From Palsa-295 sp963785585 (GTDB taxonomy: Bacteria > Acidobacteriota > Terriglobia > Acidiferrales > UBA7541): a stretch of 64,000 nt of DNA. The position numbers were made by a program, and so were the translations under genes. Positions 52,976 through 61,460 of this stretch are shown piece by piece. The stretch lies in NCBI GenBank assembly GCA_963785585.1, contig CAWAVW010000004.1, positions 2,666,001 through 2,730,000 of the forward strand. The letters are read 5' to 3'. Position 1 is the first letter of the stretch. The number at the start of each line of letters is the position of its first letter. The notes under the pieces are model-generated. The model ran no database searches. It was not told where the DNA came from and saw nothing but the letters and a program-made list of their open reading frames with translations.

Positions 52976-54121
52976 TCAGTTCGGTTTTTTCGCGGCGTTG
53001 TTCTCGTCGAGCCACGGCTCTAAAATTTCGGCCGCCACAGCGTCGCCATGCGCTGACCAGTGTCCATCGCACGGAAGAAAATACGACATGAAATCGCCAT
53101 TCGACCGGGCATCCATCGGCGGCAGCAAATCCTTCACCGGTATCCCCGCTTGGCGTCCCCAGTTTTCCATGATCGGACCGAGCCGGTTGGCGCCGCCGTT
53201 GCGCAACCTTTGGAAATCGTTGGCGCGCGGAATCAGAAACACGGCCAATTTCGCGCCATGCGCGTCGGCCGTGGCCTTGATGTCTTCCAGAGACTTTTTC
53301 AATCGCGCCAAATCGACGTCGTCGTAGTCGTTATAACCGGAGTAAGGCCTCGCCAATCGCCAGTAGAAACGGGAATAAACGTATTGCCCCACGTGATAGG
53401 AAGCCAGATAGGCTCGCATCCAGGCTTCGACGTGATCCCAAACTCCTTCGCCCGCGTTTGCTTCGAAGTGGCCCTGATAAATGATCGACAAATCTTCCGC
53501 GTAGTAAGGCCGGTACCGGTCGGGATCATGCTCCTTCCCCCATGCCGCGGACATATCGTGAAAATCGTTGTCGGGAAGCACTCCCACGACCACCAGATTG
53601 TGATCGAAGTTCGAAGCGAGCGTTTTGTAAAGCAGAGCGTATTGCAGCGGCCCGAAATTTCCGCCGGTCGCAAAATTCAAATGCTCGCGTCCCGTATCCC
53701 TCTCTAAAATGTTCGATAATCGCTGGTCGTCCGGCAGTCCCATTCCCTCCACAAACGAATCGCCCAGCATAATCGTCCGCGGCTGTGAGGAGTGCACCGA
53801 GCGTTCCACGTCGCGCGCGCCGTAGCTGTTCGTAACATATTCAACGCTGTAACAGCCGGCCTTATGGAAAAAGTGTCCGTTGGGCCGGTGCCACACGCCA
53901 AAGGATGGATTGATGTCCGCCCAGAACGAGTTGTAATTCAGGTGATAGTTCGGACGGCTGGAAGGCCATCGTTTCCAGTGAACGAGGAAAATGCACGCGA
54001 TTTCCGCGAGCACCGCGAAAATCAAAAAATTGACGCAAACGACTCGCAGGAACCACAGCGCCCGCCGCGTGCGGGATTTTCTCGCGCCGCTCCTGCCGTC
54101 CATCACCGTTGGGTCTGCCAA
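52976..54121 (-). CDS. Membrane-anchored SGNH-hydrolase-like protein
   Basis: A 381-aa protein with a single N-terminal membrane helix (FLRVVCVNFLIFAVLAEIAC) and an external SGNH/GDSL-like domain. Block I is TIMLGDSFVEGMGLPDD (nucleophile Ser), the Gly-Asn region is NFATGGNFGPLQYA, and the catalytic Asp-His block is LPCDGHWSAHGDAVAAEIL. Such proteins act as esterases or O-acetyl-group handlers on glycans (AlgX/DltD/PatB-like). The substrate is unknown. The start TTG 54121 is supported by GGAG five bases ahead; the ATG at 54103 is an alternative. Confidence 0.78.
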   Translation of the reverse strand: MADPTVMDGRSGARKSRTRRALWFLRVVCVNFLIFAVLAEIACIFLVHWKRWPSSRPNYHLNYNSFWADINPSFGVWHRPNGHFFHKAGCYSVEYVTNSYGARDVERSVHSSQPRTIMLGDSFVEGMGLPDDQRLSNILERDTGREHLNFATGGNFGPLQYALLYKTLASNFDHNLVVVGVLPDNDFHDMSAAWGKEHDPDRYRPYYAEDLSIIYQGHFEANAGEGVWDHVEAWMRAYLASYHVGQYVYSRFYWRLARPYSGYNDYDDVDLARLKKSLEDIKATADAHGAKLAVFLIPRANDFQRLRNGGANRLGPIMENWGRQAGIPVKDLLPPMDARSNGDFMSYFLPCDGHWSAHGDAVAAEILEPWLDENNAAKKPN

Positions 54122-54306
54122 TCGAACTCCGTCTCCACATTCGTTTCTTCACGCACGCAAGCGCGCTCACCGAACCACACAAACCTTAGGAAGCGCGCTT
54201 CGGCCGTCTTGCTGGCCGCAAGCGTCTGCGCACCTTCGATTTTAGAATGTTGGCCCTGCTTCGACAAACCGCTGCGAGCAAATTCGATGGCGAAAACTTT
54301 TCGAGA

Positions 54307-55767
54307 TCAGCGCTCGCCACCGACCTCGTCCCAGATCTTCACCCCGTGCGTCTCGCGCAAAAACACCGAACCGAAGATCAGCGTGATTCCCGCAACTACC
54401 ATCGGATAATACAACCCGGCATAGATATTTCCGGTTGCCGCGCATAACGACAGCCCAATCAGCGGCAACAATCCGCCGAACACACCGTTTCCTATGTGAT
54501 ATGGCAGCGATAACGACGTGTAGCGAATCTTCGCCGGGAACGCCTCCACCAGGTACGCCGCGATCGGTCCGTAAATCATGCACACAAAAATCACCTGGAT
54601 CCACACCAGGCCCACGAGCAAGGGCACGTTGGCACCGGAAGCTTCCGCTGCCGGTGCTTGCGCGCCCGTTGCGTCCTGCGTCATGGCCGTCAAACTGATC
54701 GCGCCGGTCACTTTGTTTTTCGCCGATTTGACGGCTACTACGTTATTTCCGGCGGCCTGTTGCATCGCATGATAAATCGGCAAGTACGAGATGATGGCGA
54801 TCAGGCATGCCGCCATCATGATCCACTTACGGCCCAGCTTGTCCGAAAGCGCGCCGAAGGCCGTGAAAAAGGGCATCGCGCACAACAACGCCACCGCCAC
54901 GATGATGTTCGCTGTCTTCGTGGGTACTTTCAGAATCGTCTGCAAATAAAACAGCGCGTAGAACTGGCCGGTGTACCAAATTACGCCTTGCCCCGCCGTC
55001 GCGCCGAACAGCGAAATCAAAACGCGCTTCAGGTTTTCCCATTTTCCAAAAGCGTCCTTCAACGGTTGCGCCGAAGTCATTCCCGCCGATTTTATTTGCA
55101 GGAAAATCGGCGATTCCTTCATCTTCATCCGGATATACAGCGAGACCGTCACAAGAATCAACGACACCAGAAACGGAATGCGCCATCCCCAGTCGGAAAA
55201 CTGCTCTTTCGTCATCGATTGCTGTGTGGCCAGAATGACCAGCAGGGACACAAACAATCCGAGCGTCGCCGTAATCTGAATGAAACTGGTGTAGAACCCG
55301 CGCTGCTTATCCGGCACATGCTCCGCCACATACACCGCCGCGCCGCCGTACTCACCGCCAAGCGCCAGCCCTTGCAGCACCCGAATCAAAATCAGGGTGA
55401 TCGGCGCGAACCATCCCGCCGTCTTGAAGCTCGGCAGTAGTCCAATCGCCGCCGTCGCTCCTCCCATAATTGCCAGCGTCACTAGGAACGCGTACTTGCG
55501 TCCCACCCGGTCGCCGATTCTTCCGAAGAACAACGCGCCGAACGGACGCACCAGAAATCCCACCGCGAACGTGGCGAGATACGCGATGTACGCAAACGTA
55601 TCGTTTCCGGGCGGATAAAATTTCAGCGACAGCACCGCCGCAAGGCTTCCGAAAATATAAAAGTCGTACCACTCGATCATCGTCCCCATCGACGATGCAA
55701 AAATCACCCGCCAGATCGAGTACTCCGCGGAACCGCCCGCATTCAGCGCTTGTGCTTGAGTGGACAT
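54307..55767 (-). CDS. MFS transporter, metabolite:H+ symporter (MHS) family
   Basis: A 486-aa inner-membrane carrier with 12 predicted helices, of the ProP/KgtP/ShiA group. Diagnostic are MGTMIEWYDFYIFGSLAAVL (helix 1), PFGALFFGRIGDRVGRKYAF (MFS loop motif) and RVLQGLALGGEYGGAAVYVA with EHVPDKQRGF. The substrate (organic acid, osmolyte or amino acid) is undetermined. A roughly 60-residue Ala/Gln/Thr-rich insertion (QQAAGNNVVAVKSAKNKVTG and onwards) in an external loop of the C-terminal half is unusual. The ATG at 55767 follows GGAGGAAGC; the longer reading to 55815 is rejected. Confidence 0.9.
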   Translation of the reverse strand: MSTQAQALNAGGSAEYSIWRVIFASSMGTMIEWYDFYIFGSLAAVLSLKFYPPGNDTFAYIAYLATFAVGFLVRPFGALFFGRIGDRVGRKYAFLVTLAIMGGATAAIGLLPSFKTAGWFAPITLILIRVLQGLALGGEYGGAAVYVAEHVPDKQRGFYTSFIQITATLGLFVSLLVILATQQSMTKEQFSDWGWRIPFLVSLILVTVSLYIRMKMKESPIFLQIKSAGMTSAQPLKDAFGKWENLKRVLISLFGATAGQGVIWYTGQFYALFYLQTILKVPTKTANIIVAVALLCAMPFFTAFGALSDKLGRKWIMMAACLIAIISYLPIYHAMQQAAGNNVVAVKSAKNKVTGAISLTAMTQDATGAQAPAAEASGANVPLLVGLVWIQVIFVCMIYGPIAAYLVEAFPAKIRYTSLSLPYHIGNGVFGGLLPLIGLSLCAATGNIYAGLYYPMVVAGITLIFGSVFLRETHGVKIWDEVGGER

Positions 55768-55919
55768 GCTTCCTCCGCAATGGTCGGCTTTGAAACGCGG
55801 CTGAACTATATGCACCGGATGTTAACGCAAGGTTACAACGCACGGTGGAAATGCCGTCACGCCCGGCCATCGCCTCCGGCATCGCCGCTCGCCTAAATGC
55901 AGGGCGGATTCTAGCCCGA

Positions 55920-56297
55920 TTATTTGCCGGGCGGAATCGAAGTTTCGATGCTCACCGGAAAGCCGTCACCGGTGTAGTGCACGGTTGCGTCGTCCGAAGA
56001 GACCCGGTACACCGTCCCAGCCCGATCGATTACGACCGAAAACGGATCTCCCTTCCTTGGACATGCCGCTGTGGTAGCAAAACCTGCATCGTCGGCCGAA
56101 ATCTGCCCGGTACCCGAGTACGGTATGCAAGGCCGGATCAGCACCACGCCCGCGAATCCATCCGGCACCTTCACAGATATTTGCTGCGCGGAGGTATTGG
56201 CCCCACAGGAGAACAAGAACATCGCGGAAAGTAACGGCGCGGTGAGCAAAACACGCAGGACAATCAGATCGAAATCAGTCTGATGCGGCAAAGGCAC
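55920..56297 (-). CDS. Unknown small lipoprotein
   Basis: A 125-aa protein with a hydrophobic N-terminus (LIVLRVLLTAPLLSAMFLFS) ending in a Cys (LFSCGANTS), which resembles a lipobox. The mature part is beta-like with four further features: KVPDGFAGVVLIRPCIPYSG, a second Cys, FSVVIDRAGTVYRVSSDDAT and a C-terminal SIPPGK. Not recognised. The start (GTG 56297) has no good ribosome site, so the exact N-terminus is uncertain. Confidence 0.55.
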   Translation of the reverse strand: MPLPHQTDFDLIVLRVLLTAPLLSAMFLFSCGANTSAQQISVKVPDGFAGVVLIRPCIPYSGTGQISADDAGFATTAACPRKGDPFSVVIDRAGTVYRVSSDDATVHYTGDGFPVSIETSIPPGK

Positions 56298-56403
56298 CCC
56301 CAGGAGTTTTCGACGCGCCCATGTAGCCGGACGCCGGTCCGAGTCTTAACACAACTTTGGTGTTTCTTTTCCCCGTCCCGCGAAATATCTCCGGCCTGGT
56401 CCG

Positions 56404-56931
56404 CTATTGCCAGCCTTCCCTCTCACGGAGCGAGGTTACGTGCGCCACGTGATGGCGCCCGTGCCAGGCGTAGAGAGCCAAGGTCTGCTCGATCGTCATT
56501 GGTCCCATTTGAGGATGTACATACTTCCGCGCCCATTCGGAAGCTCCGAGCGAACGCAGCAGCACCACCCATCGAGTATGGAGCGATTCCAGCAGTGCGA
56601 GCGACGGCTCGATCGGCGCGTTCGCGTCCGCAAGCTTCGCCCACTCCGCCTCTTCGTACGTCTTGATCGTCGGTTCATTCTCGGTAAGCGCCATCTTCAT
56701 TCGCATCAACGCGTTCATGTGGCTGTCCGGTAAGTGATGCGCCACCTGCCTCACCGTCCAGCCGCCGGGCCGGTAGGGCGTATCCAGTTGCGCATCGCTC
56801 AGCCCGTTCACCGCTTCGCGCATCCGCGCGGGGGCCTGCGCGATCACCGCAATCAATTCCGCCCGCTCCGCGTCGCTTAACGTGTTGATGCGATGAAATT
56901 TTCCAATCGGAAACCGCAAGTCCGGTTCCAT
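56404..56931 (-). CDS. DinB/YfiT-family putative metal-dependent hydrolase or thiol transferase
   Basis: A 175-aa four-helix protein of the DinB superfamily, YfiT/BstA-like. The three metal-binding His are visible: GGWTVRQVAHHLPDSHMNAL near residue 65 and LYAWHGRHHVAHV near the C-terminus. LRFPIGKFHR at the N-terminus is also a YfiT feature. B. subtilis BstA transfers bacillithiol; the thiol cofactor in this organism is unknown. The ATG at 56931 follows AAGGAG by eight bases. It lies downstream of the isc operon on the same strand, 170 bases away. Confidence 0.85.
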   Translation of the reverse strand: MEPDLRFPIGKFHRINTLSDAERAELIAVIAQAPARMREAVNGLSDAQLDTPYRPGGWTVRQVAHHLPDSHMNALMRMKMALTENEPTIKTYEEAEWAKLADANAPIEPSLALLESLHTRWVVLLRSLGASEWARKYVHPQMGPMTIEQTLALYAWHGRHHVAHVTSLREREGWQ

Positions 56932-57101
56932 GCGATTTGCTCCTTACAGCGAAAGTCTGACCGCGAAAATATACCATCAGCTTTTGCGTTCGTGTGACAA
57001 CACTTTGGCCGCAATCAGAAACTTCGCGGAAGCCAATGGGTGCGTTGATGAAATTCCAGGGAGGCTAAAAGAAGCAGAATCGGAGAGGCTGCTATTCGGT
57101 C

Positions 57102-57320
57102 TTAACCCTGCGCGTCTTGATATTCTTCGTGCCAAGCCATTTGTATCGCTTCCAGCTTGCCTTCATTCGACAACTTCGGGTCGCCCGTAAAGCCCTCGAG
57201 GCCAGTGACCCATTTGTGCAAATCCGTGAATCGCACGGTCAAGGGATCCACACCGGGATGGGCTTCGGCCAGCTGAATTCCGATTTCTTCGGGATTGTCC
57301 CAATCAAATGTGTTCGGCAT
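57102..57320 (-). CDS. iscX: IscX, frataxin-like regulator of Fe-S assembly
   Basis: A 72-aa acidic protein with the IscX pattern FDWDNPEEIGIQLAEAHPGV, DPLTVRFTDLHKWVTGLEGF and the end LEAIQMAWHEEYQD. IscX binds IscS and iron and slows cluster assembly. It is the last gene of the isc operon, as in E. coli, 65 bases after fdx. The ATG at 57320 has GAGGAG close by. Confidence 0.95.
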   Translation of the reverse strand: MPNTFDWDNPEEIGIQLAEAHPGVDPLTVRFTDLHKWVTGLEGFTGDPKLSNEGKLEAIQMAWHEEYQDAQG

Positions 57321-57385
57321 CGCGCTCCTCAGCTTCGGTAAATTCCACGCAGGCCCGAATGTTCGCAGCCTGTATTCGTCTTCAC

Positions 57386-57796
57386 CTAGTGCTCGGCTTC
57401 CTTCGCGTAATTCTTATTCCATTCCGGAATTTCAACGACGAGGTCTTTCGTCCCGTCTGGAACGCACTGGCAGCCCAGCCGCGATTTCGGCGTCACTCCC
57501 GGCGCTTCGTCGAGTTGGTCCAGTTCCGCATCCGTTGTCTCGTTGCACGATTCGAGCCCCTCGCGGACGATCACGTGGCACGTTGAACAGGCCACTACGC
57601 CGCCGCACGCGTGATCCAGCCCCATTTGAAATCCCTGGGAAATATCAAGGATACTGCCCGGCAGCCCGTCGTGCCCGTACGGAATCTTCGCCGGATCGAC
57701 CTCGACCGTCTTGCCTTCCTTGATGAACGTGACCTTATACTTCTTCTCCGCGGGAGTGTACTTTGTCTCTTCAATATAAGGATTCTTGCCGCCCAT
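57386..57796 (-). CDS. fdx: [2Fe-2S] adrenodoxin-type ferredoxin of the ISC system
   Basis: Delivers electrons for cluster assembly on IscU. The 136-aa product has the ligand set HACGGVVACSTCHVIV (C-x5-C-x2-C) with the fourth Cys in GCQCV, and the family's acidic ESCNETTDAELDQLDEAPG. It has about 20 extra residues at the N-terminus (GGKNPYIEETKYTPAEKK). The start at 57796 is chosen because GGGGAGG lies ten bases ahead; the longer frame to 57913 overlaps hscA's end and is basic and atypical. Confidence 0.93.
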   Translation of the reverse strand: MGGKNPYIEETKYTPAEKKYKVTFIKEGKTVEVDPAKIPYGHDGLPGSILDISQGFQMGLDHACGGVVACSTCHVIVREGLESCNETTDAELDQLDEAPGVTPKSRLGCQCVPDGTKDLVVEIPEWNKNYAKEAEH

Positions 57797-57863
57797 ATTT
57801 CCCGAACCTCCCCAAGCCCGCTTTGTTCCGCCCTTCCGAAAGAACGCGTAACCGTTCTGGGCG

Positions 57864-59708
57864 CTACACTTCGTCGAGATTCTTCCCCTCAAACGCCGTT
57901 TGCAGCGCGCCATTCATCAAATTTTCGGCCAGATGATTCGTCGCGGCGTTCAGTTCGTCGATCTTCGCGCGCATCCTTTTGTAATCCGTGCCGGCAATCG
58001 CCGCCTGCACGTCCGAGACGGCCGTCTCAATCGCACGGCGTTCGTTCTCGCTCACCGTTGCCGCAGCGCTCGGATCGCGCAAGGCTTTCGCCGTCGCCTT
58101 CAAAATCGCTTCCGCTTCGGTCCGCGCTTCGATCACTTGCCGTTCCGTCAAATCCTGTTCGGCGTACTCGATCGAATCCTCGAGCATCTTTTCGATGTCC
58201 ACATCCGAAATGCCGTAGCTCGGTTGTACTTCGATGCTGTGTTGCGTCTGTGTCCGCAGGTCTTTAGCCGCCACTTGCAAAATTCCATTCGCGTCGATCA
58301 GAAATTTCACTTCGATCCGCGCCAGGCCCGCCGGGCCGGGCGGCGTCTTCAATTGGAATCGCGCCAGCGACCGGCAATCCTTCGCCAATTCCCGTTCGCC
58401 CTGCAGCACGTGAACGTCAATCGCGGTCTGATGATCCACTCCCGTGGTAAACAGTTCTTCCGCGCTCGCCGGGATTGTCGAATTTCGCGGGATGATTTTC
58501 GCCACCACTCCGCCCATCGTTTCGATTCCCAGTGACAGCGGCGTTACATCCAGCAACAGCATCGTCTTCACGCCCGATTCCAGAATGTCCGCTTGCACCG
58601 CCGCGCCCAGGGCCACCACTTCGTCGGGATCGAGTTCGGTGTGCGGCGCCCGGCCGAAATACTCGCCGACGGTTTTCCGCACCAGCGGAATTCGCGTCGA
58701 TCCGCCAACCAGCACCACTTCTTCGATCTCGCTCGGAGCGAGCTTCGCATCCGCCAGCGCCATCTTCACCGGCGCCATCGTCCGCGCCACGATCGGCCGA
58801 ATCAATTCCTCAAATTCCGTCCGCGTGATCACGCGATCGTACACGCCCTGGGTCCCAAGCGAATACCGGACGGCAATCGAATCCTTCGAAGACAACTCAT
58901 GCTTCACGCGGATCAGCTCTTTCCGCAGCTCTTGCACCTGCTCGCCGCGGTTGTCGAGCTTCACTCCAAACTTCGCCGCAATTTCGCGACGCGCCATATC
59001 CATCAACGCGTTGTCAACGTCGTCGCCGCCCAGGTGCGTGTCGCCATTCGTCGCCAGCACCTGATAGATCTCGCCTTCTGTGGTGCTGATCAGCTTCAAA
59101 ATCGAAATATCAAACGTCCCGCCGCCGAAATCGTAGACCGCCACATAGCCGCGCTTCTGCTTGTGCAGACCGTACGCGAGCGCCGCCGCCGTCGGTTCGT
59201 TCACCAGGCGCAAAACTTCCAGACCCGCCAGACGCCCCGCGTCTTTCGTCGCCTGCCGCTGCGCGTCGTTAAAATACGCCGGCACGGTAATGACGGCGCG
59301 GTCCACCGGCTCCTGAAAGGTAGCCTCGGCCCACGATTTCAACTCGCGCAAGATAAACGCTGAAATTTCCGGCGGCGTGAACGTCTTATCGCCCAGTTTT
59401 ACGCGAATCACATTTGCGCCGTCCGGATCGATCCGGAACGGAAAAATCTTCAACTCTTCCTGCACGTCCGCCGCGCCACGGCCCATCAACCGCTTCACCG
59501 AATAAATCGTCCGGTCGGGCTGTGTCAGCAATCGCTCGCGCGCTGCATCGCCCACGATAATCTTCCCGCTCTGATCGACGCTCACCACCGACGGGCACAG
59601 CGCCGATCGATTCGGCCCCGGAATACACTTCGGCGTTCCCGTTTGCGGATCCAAACAAGCAACCAGGCTAAACGTCGTTCCTAAATCGATTCCGACTACG
59701 CGTCCCAT
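57864..59708 (-). CDS. hscA: Hsp70-type chaperone HscA
   Basis: A DnaK-family ATPase dedicated to IscU. The 614-aa length fits HscA (E. coli 616). N-terminal ATPase: VVGIDLGTTFSLVACLDPQT, AVITVPAYFNDAQRQATKDA, VYDFGGGTFDISIL and VVLVGGSTRIPLVRK. Substrate-binding part: DVTPLSLGIETMGGVVAKII and an alpha lid. Position between hscB (35-base gap) and fdx identifies it as HscA rather than general DnaK. The start at 59708 follows AAGGAAG by five bases. Confidence 0.93.
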   Translation of the reverse strand: MGRVVGIDLGTTFSLVACLDPQTGTPKCIPGPNRSALCPSVVSVDQSGKIIVGDAARERLLTQPDRTIYSVKRLMGRGAADVQEELKIFPFRIDPDGANVIRVKLGDKTFTPPEISAFILRELKSWAEATFQEPVDRAVITVPAYFNDAQRQATKDAGRLAGLEVLRLVNEPTAAALAYGLHKQKRGYVAVYDFGGGTFDISILKLISTTEGEIYQVLATNGDTHLGGDDVDNALMDMARREIAAKFGVKLDNRGEQVQELRKELIRVKHELSSKDSIAVRYSLGTQGVYDRVITRTEFEELIRPIVARTMAPVKMALADAKLAPSEIEEVVLVGGSTRIPLVRKTVGEYFGRAPHTELDPDEVVALGAAVQADILESGVKTMLLLDVTPLSLGIETMGGVVAKIIPRNSTIPASAEELFTTGVDHQTAIDVHVLQGERELAKDCRSLARFQLKTPPGPAGLARIEVKFLIDANGILQVAAKDLRTQTQHSIEVQPSYGISDVDIEKMLEDSIEYAEQDLTERQVIEARTEAEAILKATAKALRDPSAAATVSENERRAIETAVSDVQAAIAGTDYKRMRAKIDELNAATNHLAENLMNGALQTAFEGKNLDEV

Positions 59709-59743
59709 CAATTCTTCCTTCGCCTTAAATCCCACGCCACGAA

Positions 59744-60448
59744 TTACCCCGCGATTTCCTGATTCACGCCCTCAACCAGATTCCGGATGTATGCCCGCCG
59801 GTTCAGTAGATCCCCCAGGCGAGTCAAGACCGCGCTCTTCGCCGCGTCATCGGCGTGCGCATCGACCGCTGCATCCCATGAGCGGCCGGCTTTGGCCAGA
59901 TCGCCGTCCACCTCGGCCAGCTTCTCGTCAAAATTCTTCTGTGCGGCAATCAGCTTTTCCCGCAGGGACGCGGTGTCGCCGCCGCTCGCCCGCGCATCGC
60001 GCAGCTCGTCGAGCGATTCGTTCAACTCGAAAACTTCCTCAAGGAGCTCGGGAGGGGCCTGCTGCTTCGTCGTTCCTTCCTTCCTCACGCCGAGAAATTC
60101 CAACAAATACGCCACGCGCGCCACAGGCTCCCGCAACGTCCGGAACGCATCGTTCAATTCCGAAGACCGCTCGAGGGACAAATTCCGCTCGAACTCGCTC
60201 GCTCGCACAAAATTATCCGGGTGCAGCTTCCAGCTCAACGTGTGAAATTTCCCTTCGAGCGCGGCCCGGTCAATTTCAAGCTTGCGTGGCAATTCGAAAA
60301 ACGAAAAATAATCGAGCCCCTCCACCAGCGGCTGAATCTTTCCGCACGATCCGCAAAAATGCGCGCCCTGCACCGAAGCATGGCAGCTCCAGCAGCTCGA
60401 CGCCGGTACTCCTTCGATCGTTTTTTGCTGTTTTTGCGTGATCGCCAT
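59744..60448 (-). CDS. hscB: HscB co-chaperone with N-terminal CxxC zinc-finger-like region
   Basis: A J-type co-chaperone that delivers IscU to HscA. The J domain (residues about 45-125) has the HPD motif in KLHPDNFV; the C-terminal IscU-binding helices follow (ELLEEVFELNESLDELRDAR). Before the J domain is CWSCH, then CGSCG (two CxxC pairs, residues about 19-36), a feature known from eukaryotic HSC20 and not from E. coli HscB (171 aa, against 234 aa here). An Ala/Gly-rich spacer (RASGGDTASLREKL) lies between helices. The ATG at 60448 has GGAAG four bases ahead. Confidence 0.92.
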   Translation of the reverse strand: MAITQKQQKTIEGVPASSCWSCHASVQGAHFCGSCGKIQPLVEGLDYFSFFELPRKLEIDRAALEGKFHTLSWKLHPDNFVRASEFERNLSLERSSELNDAFRTLREPVARVAYLLEFLGVRKEGTTKQQAPPELLEEVFELNESLDELRDARASGGDTASLREKLIAAQKNFDEKLAEVDGDLAKAGRSWDAAVDAHADDAAKSAVLTRLGDLLNRRAYIRNLVEGVNQEIAG

Positions 60449-60610
60449 CGTACTTCCAAATTCGAATTCAGCTTGCGCCGCCTGCTCGATCCCTTTTCCA
60501 AACACATCGAAGGACAAGCCGGAGCGCCCGCGGCATCAGGAGACTACTGGCTTTCTAATATTGCGCTTCGGTCCGCTGAGGAAATCCCGCACCTATTTCC
60601 CACACAACCA

Positions 60611-60940
60611 TCAAGCCGTAAACGAACTGCCGCACCCGCAACTGCGCGTTGCCTGCGGATTCTGAAATACGAATCCCTGCTTCATCAGGTCTTCGTGATA
60701 ATCGAGCGTGGTGTCGTGCAAATACAGATAGCTCTTGGGATCTACAAAGATCCGCGCGCCGTTCTCTTCGAAAACCTTGTCGCGGTTTCGCGCTTCCGTA
60801 TCCAGCCGCATCGCATAGCTCAGCCCCGAGCAACCGCCGCCCTGCACGCCCACCCGCAGTCCGCCGGACTGCTCCGACACGCCCTCTTTCTGCAGAAGCT
60901 CCCGGATTTTCACCGCCGCTTTTTCAGAAACGTGAATCAT
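60611..60940 (-). CDS. iscA: A-type Fe-S carrier IscA/ErpA
   Basis: A 109-aa carrier that takes clusters from IscU to target enzymes. The three ligand Cys are visible: VGVQGGGCSGLSYAMR and the C-terminal SCGCGSSF. It is closer in the GGCSGL and NPQATRSCGCG pattern to the HesB/ErpA group than I can separate by eye. The start at 60940 is chosen (MIHVSEKAAVKIRELL, with AAGGGC ahead); the longer frame to 61000 adds unlike residues. A 162-base gap separates it from hscB downstream. Confidence 0.93.
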   Translation of the reverse strand: MIHVSEKAAVKIRELLQKEGVSEQSGGLRVGVQGGGCSGLSYAMRLDTEARNRDKVFEENGARIFVDPKSYLYLHDTTLDYHEDLMKQGFVFQNPQATRSCGCGSSFTA

Positions 60941-61037
60941 CGAAGTGCCCTTCACCCCAAAACAATCCACCACTGGTCCGCCGCGCCCACCGGCCGACAA
61001 AATCGCAGCCGGCGGGCGCGGGCTTCATCTCTCAGCC

Positions 61038-61460
61038 TTAGTGCGATACGGCGTGCGATTCGGTCTTCTCGGCCGGTTCGCCCTGCTTCTTCTTCCAGTC
61101 TCCCAGCGCCGCCTTGATCGCGTCCTCTGCCAGCACGGAGCAATGGATCTTCACCGGAGGCAGCGCCAATTCGCGGACGATGTCCGTGTTCTTGATCGAG
61201 AGCGCTTCCTCGACCGTCTTGCCCTTCACCCATTCGGTCGCCAGCGACGAACTGGCGATCGCCGAGCCGCAGCCAAACGTCTTGAACTTCGCTTCTTCGA
61301 TGACGCGGGTTGTCGGGTTCACCTTCATCTGCAGCTTCATCACGTCGCCGCATTCCGGCGCACCCACCAGGCCCGTGCCCACGTTCGGATCGGCCTTGTC
61401 CAGCGAGCCGACGTTGCGTGGATTGTTGTAGTGCTCGATTACCTTCTCGCTATACGCCAT
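61038..61460 (-). CDS. iscU: Fe-S cluster scaffold IscU
   Basis: The scaffold on which [2Fe-2S] clusters are assembled. The 140-aa product has the three Cys ligands at APECGDVM, KFKTFGCGSAIASSS and KIHCSVLAED, and the HscA-binding LPPVKIHC motif (the E. coli version is LPPVK). EHYNNPRNVGSLDK is the usual N-terminus. A charged tail (KKKQGEPAEKTESHAVSH) extends beyond E. coli IscU. Its ATG overlaps the stop of the preceding unknown gene by one base (TAATG), with AGGAG nine bases ahead. Confidence 0.97.
   Translation of the reverse strand: MAYSEKVIEHYNNPRNVGSLDKADPNVGTGLVGAPECGDVMKLQMKVNPTTRVIEEAKFKTFGCGSAIASSSLATEWVKGKTVEEALSIKNTDIVRELALPPVKIHCSVLAEDAIKAALGDWKKKQGEPAEKTESHAVSH

Noticed and set aside
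52397..53023. Plus-strand open frame of 208 codons through the tRNA region
   Set aside because: It reads antisense through the secreted-protein gene and then through tRNA-Glu, and has no recognisable protein features.
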